A stretch of 64,000 nucleotides of DNA. Origin: Sipunculus nudus (lineage: Eukaryota; Annelida; Sipuncula; Golfingiida; Sipunculidae). The notes under the pieces are model-generated. The model had not been told where the DNA came from, did not search any database, and saw only the letters and a list, made by a program, of their open reading frames with translations. A program made the translations under genes and the position numbers. The stretch lies in contig CM049313.1 of assembly GCA_026874595.1 (NCBI GenBank), positions 58,425,159 to 58,489,158 of the forward strand, in the 5' to 3' direction. Positions 1 to 10,928 of this stretch are shown piece by piece (position 1 is the stretch's first letter; every line of letters starts with the position of its first letter).

Positions 1-479
1 ATAATGATTTAGTGGAAACACTGTTTTAAATTATTAAGTAACAAAGAACAAGAGTATGAATTTGACGTATTTTGTTACCTTCTCATTTGGTAGAATATAA
101 TTAATGGTCAATTAATATATGTTTTTTTTTTCAAAATACTTTCTTGAATTTAAAATTAGTTCTAATGGTTACAATTATTGGCTGACTTGTTTACGGACGA
201 CTAGATAACCTGAAGCCTAGATGTGCAGACAAACAGACAACTAGAAGGATTGATCTGGGAAAGAGCCTTTTTCCGTAGCTTTGGAAGTCGAGAGTTTTCC
301 TGGACAGCGAAAATAACGTATATAAACATTAAAAATAAAGTGAGTCTGTATTTTACCCAAATGTGTTAAATTTGCATTTCATTCGATCGAATCATCCATC
401 AACCCGTCTTAATAAGTAAAACTAGCAAATAACAAGAATTTGATATGTCAGGAAAGATAAACACATGGAACATACTTAC

Positions 480-557
480 CCTGTGTTGTCCAAACGGTTG
501 TAGGAGAATCGGTTGTGGTTTCTGCGATAAATGGGGATAGTAAAGGGGTAAACGGAA
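480..557 (-). CDS. Mucin repeat exon copy L1, 78 nt, phase 1-1, with one extra codon
   Basis: Left-hand partner of R1. A 3-nt insertion near the 5' end adds one codon (reading PFTPLLSP instead of PTPLLSP) and leaves the frame intact. Donor GTAAGT and acceptor TTTTTCTGAG are conserved. This is the last exon of the chain inside the window; the next one should lie below position 1. Confidence 0.6.
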
Positions 558-886
558 CTCAGAAAAAGGGACACGATAATTTACTTTTCTTCGATGTAAA
601 GTGCTATTATAATAATTAAAAAATAAGCTGGTCCCATTAAATATTCTAAAAAAATGTGGGTTATAGTAAACCAACATCTCAGACTCTAAATCATGACAAT
701 TCTAACAACAATTTATCATATCTTTGACATTTTTTTCTGCAAAATGCACTTTGTTGTACGGACATTTCTACAATGAAATAACATAATTTTTCAGCTGAAC
801 ACTTTCAAATCATGTTCGATCCAACGGTTGTATGACTAACAAGGTGTAAGAGAGGATGAAAATATTTGTTTTTTTAATGCAATCCG

Positions 887-1010
887 TTAGATTTTGTTCA
901 AATCCTTCAAAAAATTGATTACAAATACAACTACTTTTAAAAGTAATTGATAATAAGTAACACTGCTGTTGTGTTTACAGAAACAAAATCGGTTACAATT
1001 ACTTCTTTGT
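887..1010. repeat. Dispersed TAATCGATTA-type intron repeat, copy 1
   Basis: Contains TTGATTACAAATAC and ACTTTTAAAAGTAATTGATAA, a degenerate relative of the GTAATCGATTAC module seen at 4.6 and 8.4 kb. Confidence 0.6.
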
Positions 1011-1316
1011 GTTATTTCAAATACTGCTGTATTTCATTTTTTTTGCTTAAAGGCCATTTACATTATGCAGAGAGAACAGCAATTGGGTTACAGATTGATT
1101 TGATCACTTAACATGTGTGACAGTCTCAACAAATAAAGAAAGCAATTCAGTTAACTATATAAATTCAAGTTTAATTGAATGAACTTAGCTGGAAAGTTAT
1201 CCAACTATGGACATATACTTCAATATCGAAGCATCCTTCAACTCGTCTTAATCAGTAACAAACATATAACATGTGTCTGATGTGTAAAGAAAGATTAACA
1301 CATAGAGCGTACTTAC

Positions 1317-1391
1317 CCTGTGTTGTCCCAATGGTTGTGGGAGACTCGGTTGTGGTTTCTGCGATAGATGGGGACAGTGATGGGGTTGGAA
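1317..1391 (-). CDS. Mucin repeat exon copy L2, 75 nt, phase 1-1
   Basis: Left-hand partner of R2, in the same intron context (acceptor TTTGTGCGAG, donor GTAAGT). All 75 exon bases match R2 while the intron flanks carry small differences. About 200 bp downstream on the + strand a LINE has been inserted in this copy only, which is within the intron of the model. Confidence 0.63.
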
Positions 1392-1639
1392 CTCGCACAA
1401 AGGCACACAATAATTTACTTTTCTTTTATGCAAAGTGTTTTGAATAAGCCGGTCTCACTATATATTTTTGTTTAGAAAAAAGTGTGTGTCATGGTTAACC
1501 AACAACTTTAGAATTCCATTATTCATTTAAGACTAAACTATCAATAAACCTGAAGTGTTTTGTCAGTTTAAGATATCCGTCCGTAAATGTACTTGCGTTA
1601 TTCAGAATTATAAGTTTTTTTTTGTTTTTTTTTATTTTT

Positions 1640-2547
1640 TTTTATTCAATTTATAACGGCAAGAGTCCTGGTAATGATGGGCTACCAATAGAATTTTACA
1701 AAAACTTTGGCCTCATTTTGGTCCTTTACTACTTGATTCTTTTAATAAGTCACTTGTGGATGGAACATTATCCTCATCACAAAGACAGGCGGTCATTACT
1801 CTACTGGATAAAAAGAAAGATCGTACTTTGTTGAAAAACTGGAGGCCAATTTCTCTCTTAAACACAGATTACAAAATAATATCAAAAGCCTTAGCTAGAA
1901 AATTAACAAACATAATGCCAAAACTTATTCATCATAATCAAATCGGATATGTAAAAGACAGATATATTGGAAAAAATATTAGATTTATAAATGATTTACT
2001 GGATTATACAAAAGAAAACAATATGTCTGGAATGATTATCTCAGTGGATATGGAAAAAGCTTTTGACTCCTTAGAATGGGAGTTTTTGTTTGCAGTGCTT
2101 AAGAAATTCCAGTTTGACAATAAATTTGTATCATGGATTAAAGTCTTATATACAAATATTTGCAGCTGTATTATTAATAACAGAGTAACCTCTACATATT
2201 TTAAATTAGAAAGAGGTGTCAGACAGGGTGATCCTCTGTCCCCTTATATATTTATATTAATTATGGAAATACTGGCCACTAAAATAAGGGCAGATTCACA
2301 TATAAATGGAATTTCAATTGGGCCGGACCAAATAAAATTATTACAATATGCTGACGACACAATAGCCACAGTGTCTGACATAAAATCTGGTAAGATATTA
2401 TTAAGGAGAGTTTAGGAGTTTGGGAGGAACAGTGGTCTTAAGATAAATAGAGAGAAATCAGAAGGACTGTAGCTAGGAAAGACTGGATCCAATACAGCAA
2501 AGCCATTAGGTATAAGTTGGTCATCTAAGCCCATTAAACTCCTTGGA

Positions 2548-2550
<3 letters not shown>
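1640..2550 (+). pseudogene. LINE ORF2 reverse transcriptase domain, broken
   Basis: Clear RT blocks are present: NGKSPGNDGLPIEFYK (fingers), KNWRPISLLNTDYKI, SVDMEKAFDSLEW (first catalytic Asp), RGVRQGDPLSPYIF, and LLQYADDT (catalytic Asp pair) at about 2340-2360. The fingers block is in another frame from the rest (frameshift near 1760-1840). After YADD the frame carries in-frame stops at 2413-2415 and 2470-2472. The block arrangement is that of the L1 and Tx1 clades. It cannot make a full product. Confidence 0.88.

Positions 2551-2599
<49 letters not shown>
2549..2599. repeat. (TA)n microsatellite inside LINE ORF2
   Basis: About 25 uninterrupted TA units lie inside the LINE just after a GVYI-coding segment. 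They have grown within former coding sequence and help to break the frame. Confidence 0.97.
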
Positions 2600-2601
<2 letters not shown>

Positions 2602-4092
2602 TATGATAAACAAGCATGTGACGCCCTTAATATAGAATTAAAGATAAATCAAATGAATAAGACATTAAAACTCTGGCGTCAAAGAAATTTAACACTTCAA
2701 GGAAAAATTCAAATTGTTAAAAGTTTTGTTATATCAAAATTTCAATACATATTTTCAAATTGTAGTATCTCAGCTGAGTTTAAAAAATAATCAATAAAAA
2801 TATATTTAACATTTTATGGAATGATGGAAGGGAAAGAATAAAGAGATCAGTGCTGATACAAGAACTAAGTAAAGGAGGCATGAAAGCACCACACTTAGAA
2901 TCTATGGTTCTAGCTTCAAGAGTTCAGTGGATTAAGAGATATCTTAGGATTAAAGTAGACCATGGATACAGTTGTGGAATTACAATTTAAAGAAAGTCTG
3001 CAGTAATGTCCGCATTTTATTTGATTGTAACTATGACCCAAAATTGTTAAATTTAGATATGTTGGGGGATTCTTACAGAGAGATCATACAGAGTTGGTAT
3101 CTTTTAAAAATAGATTATTTTTTACATATAGGCATAAAAGAACAGTATATATGGCATAATCAACATTTTGTATGGAATGGAGAAACTATTTTTTGGCCGA
3201 GCTTTTATAAGATTGGCATTAAAAGAGTACAGGATCTATTTGATGAATGGAACCATATTATCTCATTTGAATATTGGAAGTCAAAAGGATTAAAAGGGGC
3301 TCATTTCCTTCAGTGGTACACATTAGTAGTTCAGGTAATGAAATTACAACTGATAGAGAAAGTGATACTTTAAGTACTGAATCTGAAAGGAATGACAACA
3401 AAAAATGTATAGAAAGTTCCCAAAATGAATCATATGTAATGTGTCATAACCGAATGATTCCACTAAAAAAAATGTCATCAAAACAGATATATACTATTAT
3501 AAAGCAAAATTTGTGCCCTTGTCCACAGGTGAAACCTAAAGTGTCCGAATATGTATTAATTACACCAGAAGATTGTTCTTGGGTTGATCAGCTGCCACAT
3601 AAAGTTTTATATGATACGAAGTCAGTGGTATTCCAATACAAGTTTTTACCAGATATTTTAGTTAATAATTATTGGTTAAAAAAATGGAAAATTCAAGATT
3701 TTGATTACTGCACATTCTGTAATACAGATTGTGAAACATTAATGCATCTTTTCTGGGAATGCAGTATGACAAAACAGTTTTGGAATGAACTTGGAATATG
3801 GTGTCAGAGGCAAACGATAAACTTAACAGTTCAGAAAACTGAAATATTTTATGGTAACAAAGAGGAAAAGGATTTAATAGATATCATATTAATTTTGGGT
3901 AAAAGATATATTGAGCAGTGCAGGAAGGCAAAACAAAAGCTCAATGTTGAAGCCTGTATACAGTTTATATTGGAATATGCAAGACTTGAGTATTTTATAG
4001 CCAAGAAAAATAATAAAACTGACTTATTTAAAAAGAGATGGGCAGAATATTTAGTTAAAAATCCAGTATTTTATCAGGAGGAAGAATTGTAG
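2600..4092 (+). pseudogene. LINE ORF2 post-RT region and zinc-knuckle (zf-RVT) C-terminus
   Basis: After the TA run the frame resumes with TLKLWRQRNLTLQGKIQIVK, a typical post-RT thumb segment of L1-like elements. It is broken near 2790 by a stop, shifts frame again by 2830, and reads KGGMKAPHLESM. The 3274-4092 frame is open and includes the zf-RVT pattern CTFCNTDCETLMHLFWEC (about 3709-3762) followed by a helical Lys/Glu-rich tail. Several frame changes make it a pseudogene. Confidence 0.85.
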
Positions 4093-4589
4093 TATATACA
4101 TATGTAGTTATTTGACAAGTATGTGTGTATCCATGTAGGGGTATGTATGTGAAGTTTGAGGGGGAGGGGATGGTTTCATGTTAATGCGACTTGTTATAAT
4201 GTACATGTAACGTTTCTTAGTTTATATGTATTCAGAATAGCATGAATGTTATTGCAAAAACATGTATTTTTCCTTGGAATGAATAAAAAAAAAGTCTCGT
4301 TTTTTTAAAGGTATCTCAGTCTCTAAATCATGCTAATGCTGACAACAATACCATATCTTTAACATTATTTTCAGACTGAACCAATGCTAAATGCACTTTT
4401 TGTACGAACATTTTTACAATAGAATAACTTCATTAATCAGCTGAACACTTTCAAAGCATGATAGATCAAACGGTTGTAGGACGACAGTGTGTTTGGATTT
4501 ACAAAAAATTTTTGTTTTTGGATTACAATCCGTCTGATGCTTTTTTTCTTACGTACTATTATTGTCATGATCAGAGCAGGGTTCGAATA

Positions 4590-4710
4590 CTCTTAAAGTA
4601 GTTAATTACAAATACATTTACTTTTAAAAGTAATCGATTACAATTACAATTACTTTCTTGTTTTCGGAAAAGTAATCGATTACAAATCAATTACTTCTTT
4701 AAGTTCTTTT
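4590..4710. repeat. Dispersed GTAATCGATTAC intron repeat, copy 2
   Basis: Two exact GTAATCGATTAC palindromes lie about 45 bp apart, among repeated AATTACTT words. It lies downstream of the LINE in the left duplication copy. Confidence 0.7.
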
Positions 4711-5520
4711 GTGCTTTCCGTTTATTAACGTTATTTATATTAGAAATTGGTTGAAGCTCTTAACATTTGTTACAGTCTTTACCAAATAAATAAAGAATTC
4801 CCTTAAATAGATAATTTCAATTTTAATTGAATGAATTGAGCTGGAAAGCTCTTCAACAATGCACATATATTTCCATCATTAATTTGGATCACAAGATACA
4901 GAATATTAACAAACACCTTATCAAATTTTGATATATTGTCAGCACCAGGAATATACTAATCAAAGCAATGAGGAATAAGTACTACAGTTACAACTTTGCC
5001 GTTGCAGGTCACTCTGTCCACTTAAACAAAGGCGGCTCCAATTAGGCCAAACCTATGCTTAAACCAGGCAGTGTCAACTAAAACCTCACTCAGAAACTGA
5101 CAATAAATGTTTCATATGATGAACTAGTAAATGATAATGGCCTCAAGTGCCATATTTCTAAAAAAGTAGGGAATTCTTGAAAGAAAAAGTTATGGTGATC
5201 CATTTTACCTCCTAAGTTTACTGGGTTGTTGCTAAAGTGATACCCTAGACAAATAAATAGTGAGGTTGCCTACAAACAAACCTTTAATTGGTGACTGAGA
5301 TATAGTATTGTTGTACCTTTTGGAATAATAACTAAAGGGACCTATTCATATACAGGACATGATAAGGTAACAGGATGTATAGTGATTTATCTTTAAATAC
5401 AATGGTATCTGCAAATGTTTTGTTCTGAAACTGGTTGCTTACTCCTCTACCCGAATAAAAATCGATTTACAGCGGTCGCATTCAGTGTTGCTGATCATAT
5501 ATATAGTATACACACGACTT

Positions 5521-5758
5521 GAAAGTAAAGGGGTTGAAACCCAGAAAAAGGGACACAATAATTTACTTTTCTTCAATGTATAGTGTTAACTATAAGCCGG
5601 TCCGACTTTATATTCTAGAAAAAAGTAGGTCATGGTTCACCAATAACTCTGGAATTCCATCATAATTTTAGACTGAATTACCAATAAACCTGGAGTGCTA
5701 TGTCAGTTAAAGATATCCGTCCATAAATATACTTGCATATTTGAATTGAGCAAACGAT
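5521..5758. repeat. Partial fifth copy of the mucin-exon unit (exon disrupted)
   Basis: It starts abruptly inside the acceptor-side half of a repeat exon (AAGTAAAGGGGTTGAAACC) and continues with the same intron sequence that follows the complete copies. The donor half of the exon is missing and the acceptor dinucleotide reads GG instead of AG. It is a duplication breakpoint relic, not a usable exon. Confidence 0.75.
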
Positions 5759-5859
5759 TATGAAGGCACCTTTTTATTTACTCTTACATTTTTAATTTTT
5801 GTATTGGACAAAATATAGTTAAATAATAAAAATATATGCAATCAGAATTCGGCTACAAA

Positions 5860-6388
5860 TAGCAACTTTCCGAAAGGGTACGTCTTAGTTAACTGAAGTC
5901 AAAGGAATATTCTGAATATTTATATTTTTCTGATTTGGCATGAAAAGTGAGAATTGAAAAGAAAAATATAGCATACAATTGACCCAAATCTCGAAAAAAG
6001 TAGCAACTTTCCGAAAGGGTAGGTCTTCGTTAACTGAAGTCAAAGGAATATTCAGAATATTTATATTTTTCTGATTTGGCATGGAGAAGTGAGAATTGAA
6101 AAGAAAAATATAGCATACAATTGACCCAAATCTCGAAAAAAAGTATCAATATACCTCTTAATTTGCTCGATCATAAGCATAATGATTTAGTGGAAACACT
6201 GTTTTAAATTATGAAGCAACAAAGAAAGGGTACGTCTTAGTTAACTGAAGTCAAAGGAATATTCTGAATATTTATATTTTTCTGATTTGGCATGGAGAAG
6301 TGAGAATTGAAAAGAAAAATATAGCATACAATTGACCCAAATCTCGAAAAAAGTATCAATATACCTCTAAATTTGCTCGATCATAACC
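5860..6388. repeat. Tandem repeat of about 139 bp, three copies
   Basis: The segment from GCAACTTTCCGAAAGGGTA to the AATCTCGAAAAA motif recurs from about 5863, 6002 and (truncated) 6222. Copies are nearly identical. Between the second and third lies a partial copy of the window-start segment (about 6179-6227). It sits at the junction of the two large duplication copies. Confidence 0.85.
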
Positions 6389-6856
6389 ATAATGATTTAG
6401 TGGAAATACTGTTTTAAATGATTAAGAAACAAAGAAGAAGAGTATGAAGTTCACGTATTTTTTTACCTTCTCATTTGGTAGAATATAATGAATGGTCAAT
6501 TAATATCTGCTTTTTTTTTTCAAAATACTTTCTTGAATTTAAAATTAGTTCTAATGGTTACAATTATTGGCTGCTTTGTTTACGGACGACTAGATAACCT
6601 GAAGCCTAGATGTGCAGAAAACCTGACAACTAGAAGGATTGATCAGGGAAAGAGCCTTTGGAAGTCGAGAGTTTTCCTGGACAGCGAAAATAACGTATAT
6701 AAACATTAAAAATAAAGTGAGTCTCTATTTTACCCAAATGTGTTAAATTTGCATTTCATTCGATCGAATCATCCATCAACCCGTCTTAATCAGTAAAACT
6801 AGCAAATAACAAGAATTTGATGTGTCAGGAAAGATCAACACATGGAACATACTTAC

Positions 6857-6931
6857 CCTGTGTTGTCCAAACGGTTGTAGGAGAATCGGTTGTGGTTTCT
6901 GCGATAAATGGAGATAGTAAAGGGGTTGGAA
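6857..6931 (-). CDS. Mucin repeat exon copy R1, 75 nt, phase 1-1
   Basis: Same architecture as copy R2, with acceptor CCTTTTTCTGAG and donor GTAAGT. The peptide starts PTPLLSPFIAETTTDSPTT and ends VWTTQ, differing from R2 at several codons (Ser to Leu, Ser to Phe, Glu to Asp, Ile to Val, Gly to Trp). It pairs with copy L1 at 480-557. Confidence 0.63.
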
Positions 6932-7389
6932 CTCAGAAAAAGGGACACGATCATTTACTTTTCTTCGATGTAAAGTGCTATTATAATAATAAAATAATAA
7001 GCTGGTCTCATTAAATATTCTTAAAAAATGTGGGTTATAGTAAACCAACAAGTCTAGAATTTCATCATTAATTTAAAACTGAATTAATAATAAACCTGAA
7101 CTGTTTTGTCAGTTGAATATATCCGCCCGTACATGTATTTGCATATTTCAGAATTGTAAGTCACCTTATTTAACGGCATCTCAGACTCTAAATCATGACA
7201 ATTCTAACAACAATTTATCATATCTTTGACATTTTTTCTGCAAAATGCACTTTGTTGTATGGACATTTCTACGATGAAATAACTTAATTTCTCAGCTGAA
7301 TACTTTCAAATCATGTTCGATCCAACGGTTGTATGACTAACAAGGTGTAAGAGAGGATGAAAATATTTGGGTTTTTTTCATGCAATCCG

Positions 7390-7510
7390 TTAGATTTTGT
7401 TCAAATACTTTAAAAAATTGATTACAAGTACAACTACTTTTAAAAGTAATCGATAATAAGTAACACTGCTGTTGTGTTTACAGAAACAAAATCGGTTATA
7501 ATTACTTCTT
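7390..7510. repeat. Dispersed TAATCGATTA-type intron repeat, copy 3
   Basis: Paralogue of copy 1 in the right duplication copy, with ACTTTTAAAAGTAATCGATAA. Confidence 0.6.
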
Positions 7511-7819
7511 TGTGTTATTTCAAATACTGCTGTAATTCATTTTTTGAATGCTTTTAGGCCATTTACATTATGCAGAGAGAACAGCAATTTGGTTACAGAT
7601 TGGTTTGAGCACTTAATATGTGTGACAGTCTCAACAAATAAAGAAAGCAATTCAGTTAACTATATAAATTCAAGTTTGATTGAATGAACTTAGCTGGAAA
7701 GTTATCCAACTATGGACATATACTTCAATATCGAAGCATCCTTCAACTCGTCTTAATCAGTAAAAAACATATAACGTGTCTGATGTGTAAAGAAAGATTA
7801 ACACATAGAGCGTACTTAC

Positions 7820-7894
7820 CCTGTGTTGTCCCAATGGTTGTGGGAGACTCGGTTGTGGTTTCTGCGATAGATGGGGACAGTGATGGGGTTGGAA
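7820..7894 (-). CDS. Mucin repeat exon copy R2, 75 nt, phase 1-1
   Basis: Acceptor CCTTTTTGCGAG and a strong donor (CACAGG|GTAAGT) bound 24 codons plus split ends: PTPSLSPSIAETTTESPTT then IGTTQ. It is symmetric in phase, so any number of copies keeps the frame. It is identical over its 75 nt to copy L2 at 1317-1391. Confidence 0.65.
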
Positions 7895-8389
7895 CTCGCA
7901 AAAAGGCACACAATAATTTACTTTTCTTTTATGTAAAGTGTTTAAAATAAGCCGGTCTCACTATATATTTTTGTTTAGAAAAAGTGTGTGTCATGGTTAA
8001 CCAACAACTTTAGAATTCCATTATTCATTTAAGACTAAACTATCAATAAACCTGAAGTGTTTTGTCAGTTTAATATATCCGTCCATAAATGTACTTGCGT
8101 AATTCAGAATAATGAGTCTCGTTTTTTTTAAGGTATCTCAGTCTCTAAATCATGCTAATGCTGACAACAATACCATATCTTTAACATTATTTTCAGACTG
8201 AATCAATGCTAAATGCACTTTTTGTACGAACATTTTTACAATAGAATAACTTCATTAATCAGCTGAACACTTTCAAAGCATGATAGATCAAACGGTTGTA
8301 GGATAAATATTTGTTTTTGGATTACAATCCGTTTGATGCTTTTTTTCTTACGTACTATTATTGTCATGATCAGAGCAGGGATCGAATAC

Positions 8390-8505
8390 TCATTAAGTAG
8401 TTAATTACAAATACATTACTTTTAAAAGTAATCGATTACAATTACAATTACTTTTTTGTTTTCGGAAAAGTAATCGATTACAAATTCAATTACTTCTTTA
8501 AGTAC
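8390..8505. repeat. Dispersed GTAATCGATTAC intron repeat, copy 4
   Basis: Paralogue of copy 2 with two exact GTAATCGATTAC palindromes. Confidence 0.7.
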
Positions 8506-9315
8506 TTTTGTGCTTTCAGGTTATTGACGTTATTTATATTAGAAATTGGTTGAAGCTCTTAACATTTGTTACAGTCTTAACCAAATAAATAAAGAATTCC
8601 CTCAAATAGATAATTTCAATTTTAATTGAATGAATTGAGCTGGAAAGCTCTTCAACAATGCACATATATTTCCATCATTAATCTGGATCACAAGATACAG
8701 AATATTAACAAACACCTTATTAAAGTTTGATATATTGTCAGCACCAGGAATATATTAATCAAAGCAATGAGGAATAAGTACTACAGTTACAACTTTGCCG
8801 TTGCAGGTCACTCTGTCCACTTAAACAAAGGCGACTCCAATTAGGCCAAACCTATGCTTAAACCAGGCAGTGTCAAAACCTCACTCAGAAACTGACAATA
8901 AATGTTTCATATGATGAACTAGTAAATGATAATGGCCTCAAGTGCCATATTTCTAAAATAGTAGGGAATTCTTTAAAGAAAACATTATGGTGATCCGGTT
9001 TACCTCCTAAGTTTACTGGTTTGTGGCTAAAGTGAAACCCTAGACAAATAAAAAGTGGGGTTGCCTACAAACAAACCTTTAATTGGTGACTGAGATATAG
9101 TATTGTTGTACCTTTTGGAATTATAACTAAAGGGACCTATTCATATACAGGACATGATAAATTAACAGGATGTATAGTGATTTATCTTTAAATACAATGG
9201 TATCTGCAAATGTTTTGTTCTGAAACTGGTTGCTTACTTCTTTACCCGAATAAAAATCGATTTACAGCGGTCGCATTCAGTGTTGCTGAACATATATATA
9301 GTATGCACACGACTT

Positions 9316-9780
9316 GATGGCCATTAGACGCAATTTAAAAAATCGAAACTTTTCAGTGTTCAAACCAGTGGTTCTTATGGGTTAATTTTAGACTACCCCT
9401 CAAAACAGTTGTTTCTAAATGTTTATTTATTATAAATTTTATATTGATTCCATCTTTTGTATCTTTTATCTTTCAAGTGGTTTATTGGAATACTATACCA
9501 TGAGGTAAAAGCATTATGATTTGTCATTTCATTTAATCAGCGAGGGGTAATCTAAACAGTGTAGGGGTGACTTGAAATAAAGGGAATCTAAAGCCTTTAC
9601 ATCAGGATGGTTTTGCGTTAATGTGTGCTTTTAACGTAAGTGAGCAACAAGTTAAAACCATAGAATATTGGGTGATAGGCAGACATGCCTTTCTAATTTT
9701 TTAAGTTTGATGGAAATATTTATGAGACGAATACACAATAAGAAATTGAAAAGTATTTGTTCCAACCAGAACTTTCCAAA
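9316..9780. other. Intronic stretch without recognisable feature
   Basis: This lies between the right duplication copy and the Thr/Pro exon. It is AT-rich with no long open frame and no exon with matching phase that I could find. Confidence 0.5.
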
Positions 9781-9895
9781 GGCATCGATAAAAAATACAA
9801 GTACTTTCAAGAATTTAAATTTGTAATTCTTATTACAAAAATGTAAAAAAAAGTAATTTTCATAACAATTACTTCAAATACAATTGCTTTTAGGC
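9780..9895. repeat. Dispersed AATTACTT intron repeat, degenerate copy 5
   Basis: Contains ACTTTCAAGAATTTAAAT, AAAGTAATTTTC and CAATTACTTCAAATAC in the same order as the other copies but without an intact palindrome. It lies between the duplication and the Thr/Pro exon. Confidence 0.45.
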
Positions 9896-10006
9896 CCAAC
9901 TCTGATCATAATACGTTCAGTGAGGCTTCACAAGGTTCCTTTATATATTGCGCAATGGTCCAGGAAAATAAGTAAAGACAGGTTCGTTTTTCTTTTATTT
10001 TCTGAC

Positions 10007-10225
10007 CTGGTGTGGTAGTCGGAACTGTTGTAGTAGTGGTCGGAGCTGGTGTTGTAGTTGGAGCGGGTGCAGACGTTAGAGTATGTGTAGTCGTTGGAAC
10101 CGGTGATGTCGTTAGAACAGGTGTAGTGGTTTGAACCGGTGAAGTCGTTTGAATTAGTGTAGTCGTTGGAACTGGTGTAGTCGATGGAACCGGTGTTGTC
10201 GTTTGCGCTGGTGTAGTAGTTGGAG
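10007..10225 (-). CDS. Mucin-like Thr/Pro exon built from 18-nt repeats, 219 nt, phase 1-1
   Basis: Acceptor CAACCTATCAG and donor CCAG|GTCAGA enclose a reading frame of about 73 codons composed almost only of Thr, Pro, Ala, Val and Ser, in six-residue units of the type TTTPVP. The underlying DNA is an imperfect 18-nt tandem repeat, so whole units can be gained or lost in frame. Known mucin PTS regions are dense O-glycosylation targets; that role is inferred here. The third base of repeats varies more than the protein does, which suggests selection on the coding frame. It follows the Cys-rich exons and precedes the 75-nt repeat exons, all in compatible phase. Confidence 0.72.
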
Positions 10226-10424
10226 CTGATAGGTTGAGCAACATAAAAATATAAAAATAATAAATCTATGATCAAATATACGTCATAGTTACATGCTTAA
10301 GAATATTGTTCCCTCCTGCCATTAGAACTAATCACGAAGCACGTGTTTAGATTGTAAATATATATTCAATATATATTACCGGGACAAATCCATACGTTTC
10401 AGAAGTATAAGCTAGTGAACTTAC

Positions 10425-10557
10425 TTGAACAAACCTTTTCCCTGACGTTAGTTATGTGGTTAACAAATTCTTTACAGAAGGTTGGTGCATCGGGTAAAAC
10501 CGATTGCGGGGATGCGATGCATGCTGACGAATGGCATGTGTTGCACTCAGTCATCAA
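10425..10557 (-). CDS. Cys-rich exon 6, 133 nt, phase 0-1
   Basis: The acceptor is CTTTTGTTTGCAG and the donor is the consensus GTAAGT. The 44 codons begin LMTECNTCHSSACIAS and end FVNHITNVREKVCS, with five cysteines including CNTC. The trailing A joins CT of the Thr/Pro exon to give Thr, so the frame of that independent, strongly biased exon confirms this one. Confidence 0.68.
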
Positions 10558-10928
10558 CTGCAAACAAAAGATTCGATTGGTCTATATATATTTATTAAAC
10601 ATAAATTTTGTCTATTTTCTACCTCCTAATACTTTTGCTATTCAGTTTGCCCTAATCTTTCTACATACATTTAAATAAAAGCAATTTTCTACCTCTTAAT
10701 ACTTATGCTATTAATTGTGGCCTTATCGTTCTCTTATAATTATTTCGATAGTTACCAAAAAAGCACATAAACGAAGATCTGCTTTCTATAAGATTTGCAA
10801 AGTTCCCGAATTAGAAATGAATGACTTTCTTGCATGCAAAATCATCTTAATAAAATAAAAAAGTACGCTAAAATCGATTTCTATTGCATGCACCTGCTAA
10901 ATCTCTTTTTAACACATGTAAACCTTAC

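Larger units (their letters stand above)
1614..4292 (+). mobile_element. 5'-truncated L1/Tx1-type non-LTR retrotransposon
   Basis: The element begins inside the reverse transcriptase and ends in a short poly(A) after GGAATGAAT, as expected of a 5'-truncated target-primed insertion. Recognisable parts are the RT palm and fingers, the post-RT region and a C-terminal zinc-knuckle domain. The T-rich, G-containing sequence at 1615-1645 may be a degenerate target-site copy of the AGTCTCGTTTTTTT found after the poly(A), but I cannot align it cleanly. The paralogous empty site at 8113 fixes both ends to within a few bases. It lies antisense to the mucin-like gene, within an intron. Confidence 0.88.
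1..5520. repeat. Left copy of a segmental duplication (carries a LINE insertion)
   Basis: Positions 1-1610 match 6389-8113 and positions 4293-5520 match 8117-9315 closely and in the same orientation. The 2.7 kb in between (about 1614-4292) is a LINE absent from the right copy. Each copy contains two mucin repeat exons. The left edge runs off the window. Confidence 0.85.
6389..9315. repeat. Right copy of the segmental duplication (empty LINE site)
   Basis: It begins with the same AATGATTTAGTGGAAA segment as the window start and ends at the CACACGACTT shared with position 5520. Around 8113 the sequence passes uninterrupted across the point where the left copy has the LINE, giving the pre-insertion sequence. 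Confidence 0.85.

Noticed and set aside
399-677. Uninterrupted minus-strand protein of 92 codons (and the similar one at 6776-7051)
   Set aside because: These frames read the repeat exon in a different phase, through its strong donor and into intron. The phase giving Thr/Ser/Pro codons fits the rest of the gene better.
4570-4600. tRNA-like B box (GGTTCGAATAC) suggesting a SINE
   Set aside because: No A box at the right distance and no tRNA fold. The paralogous site at 8385 has a change in the core, so no constraint is visible.
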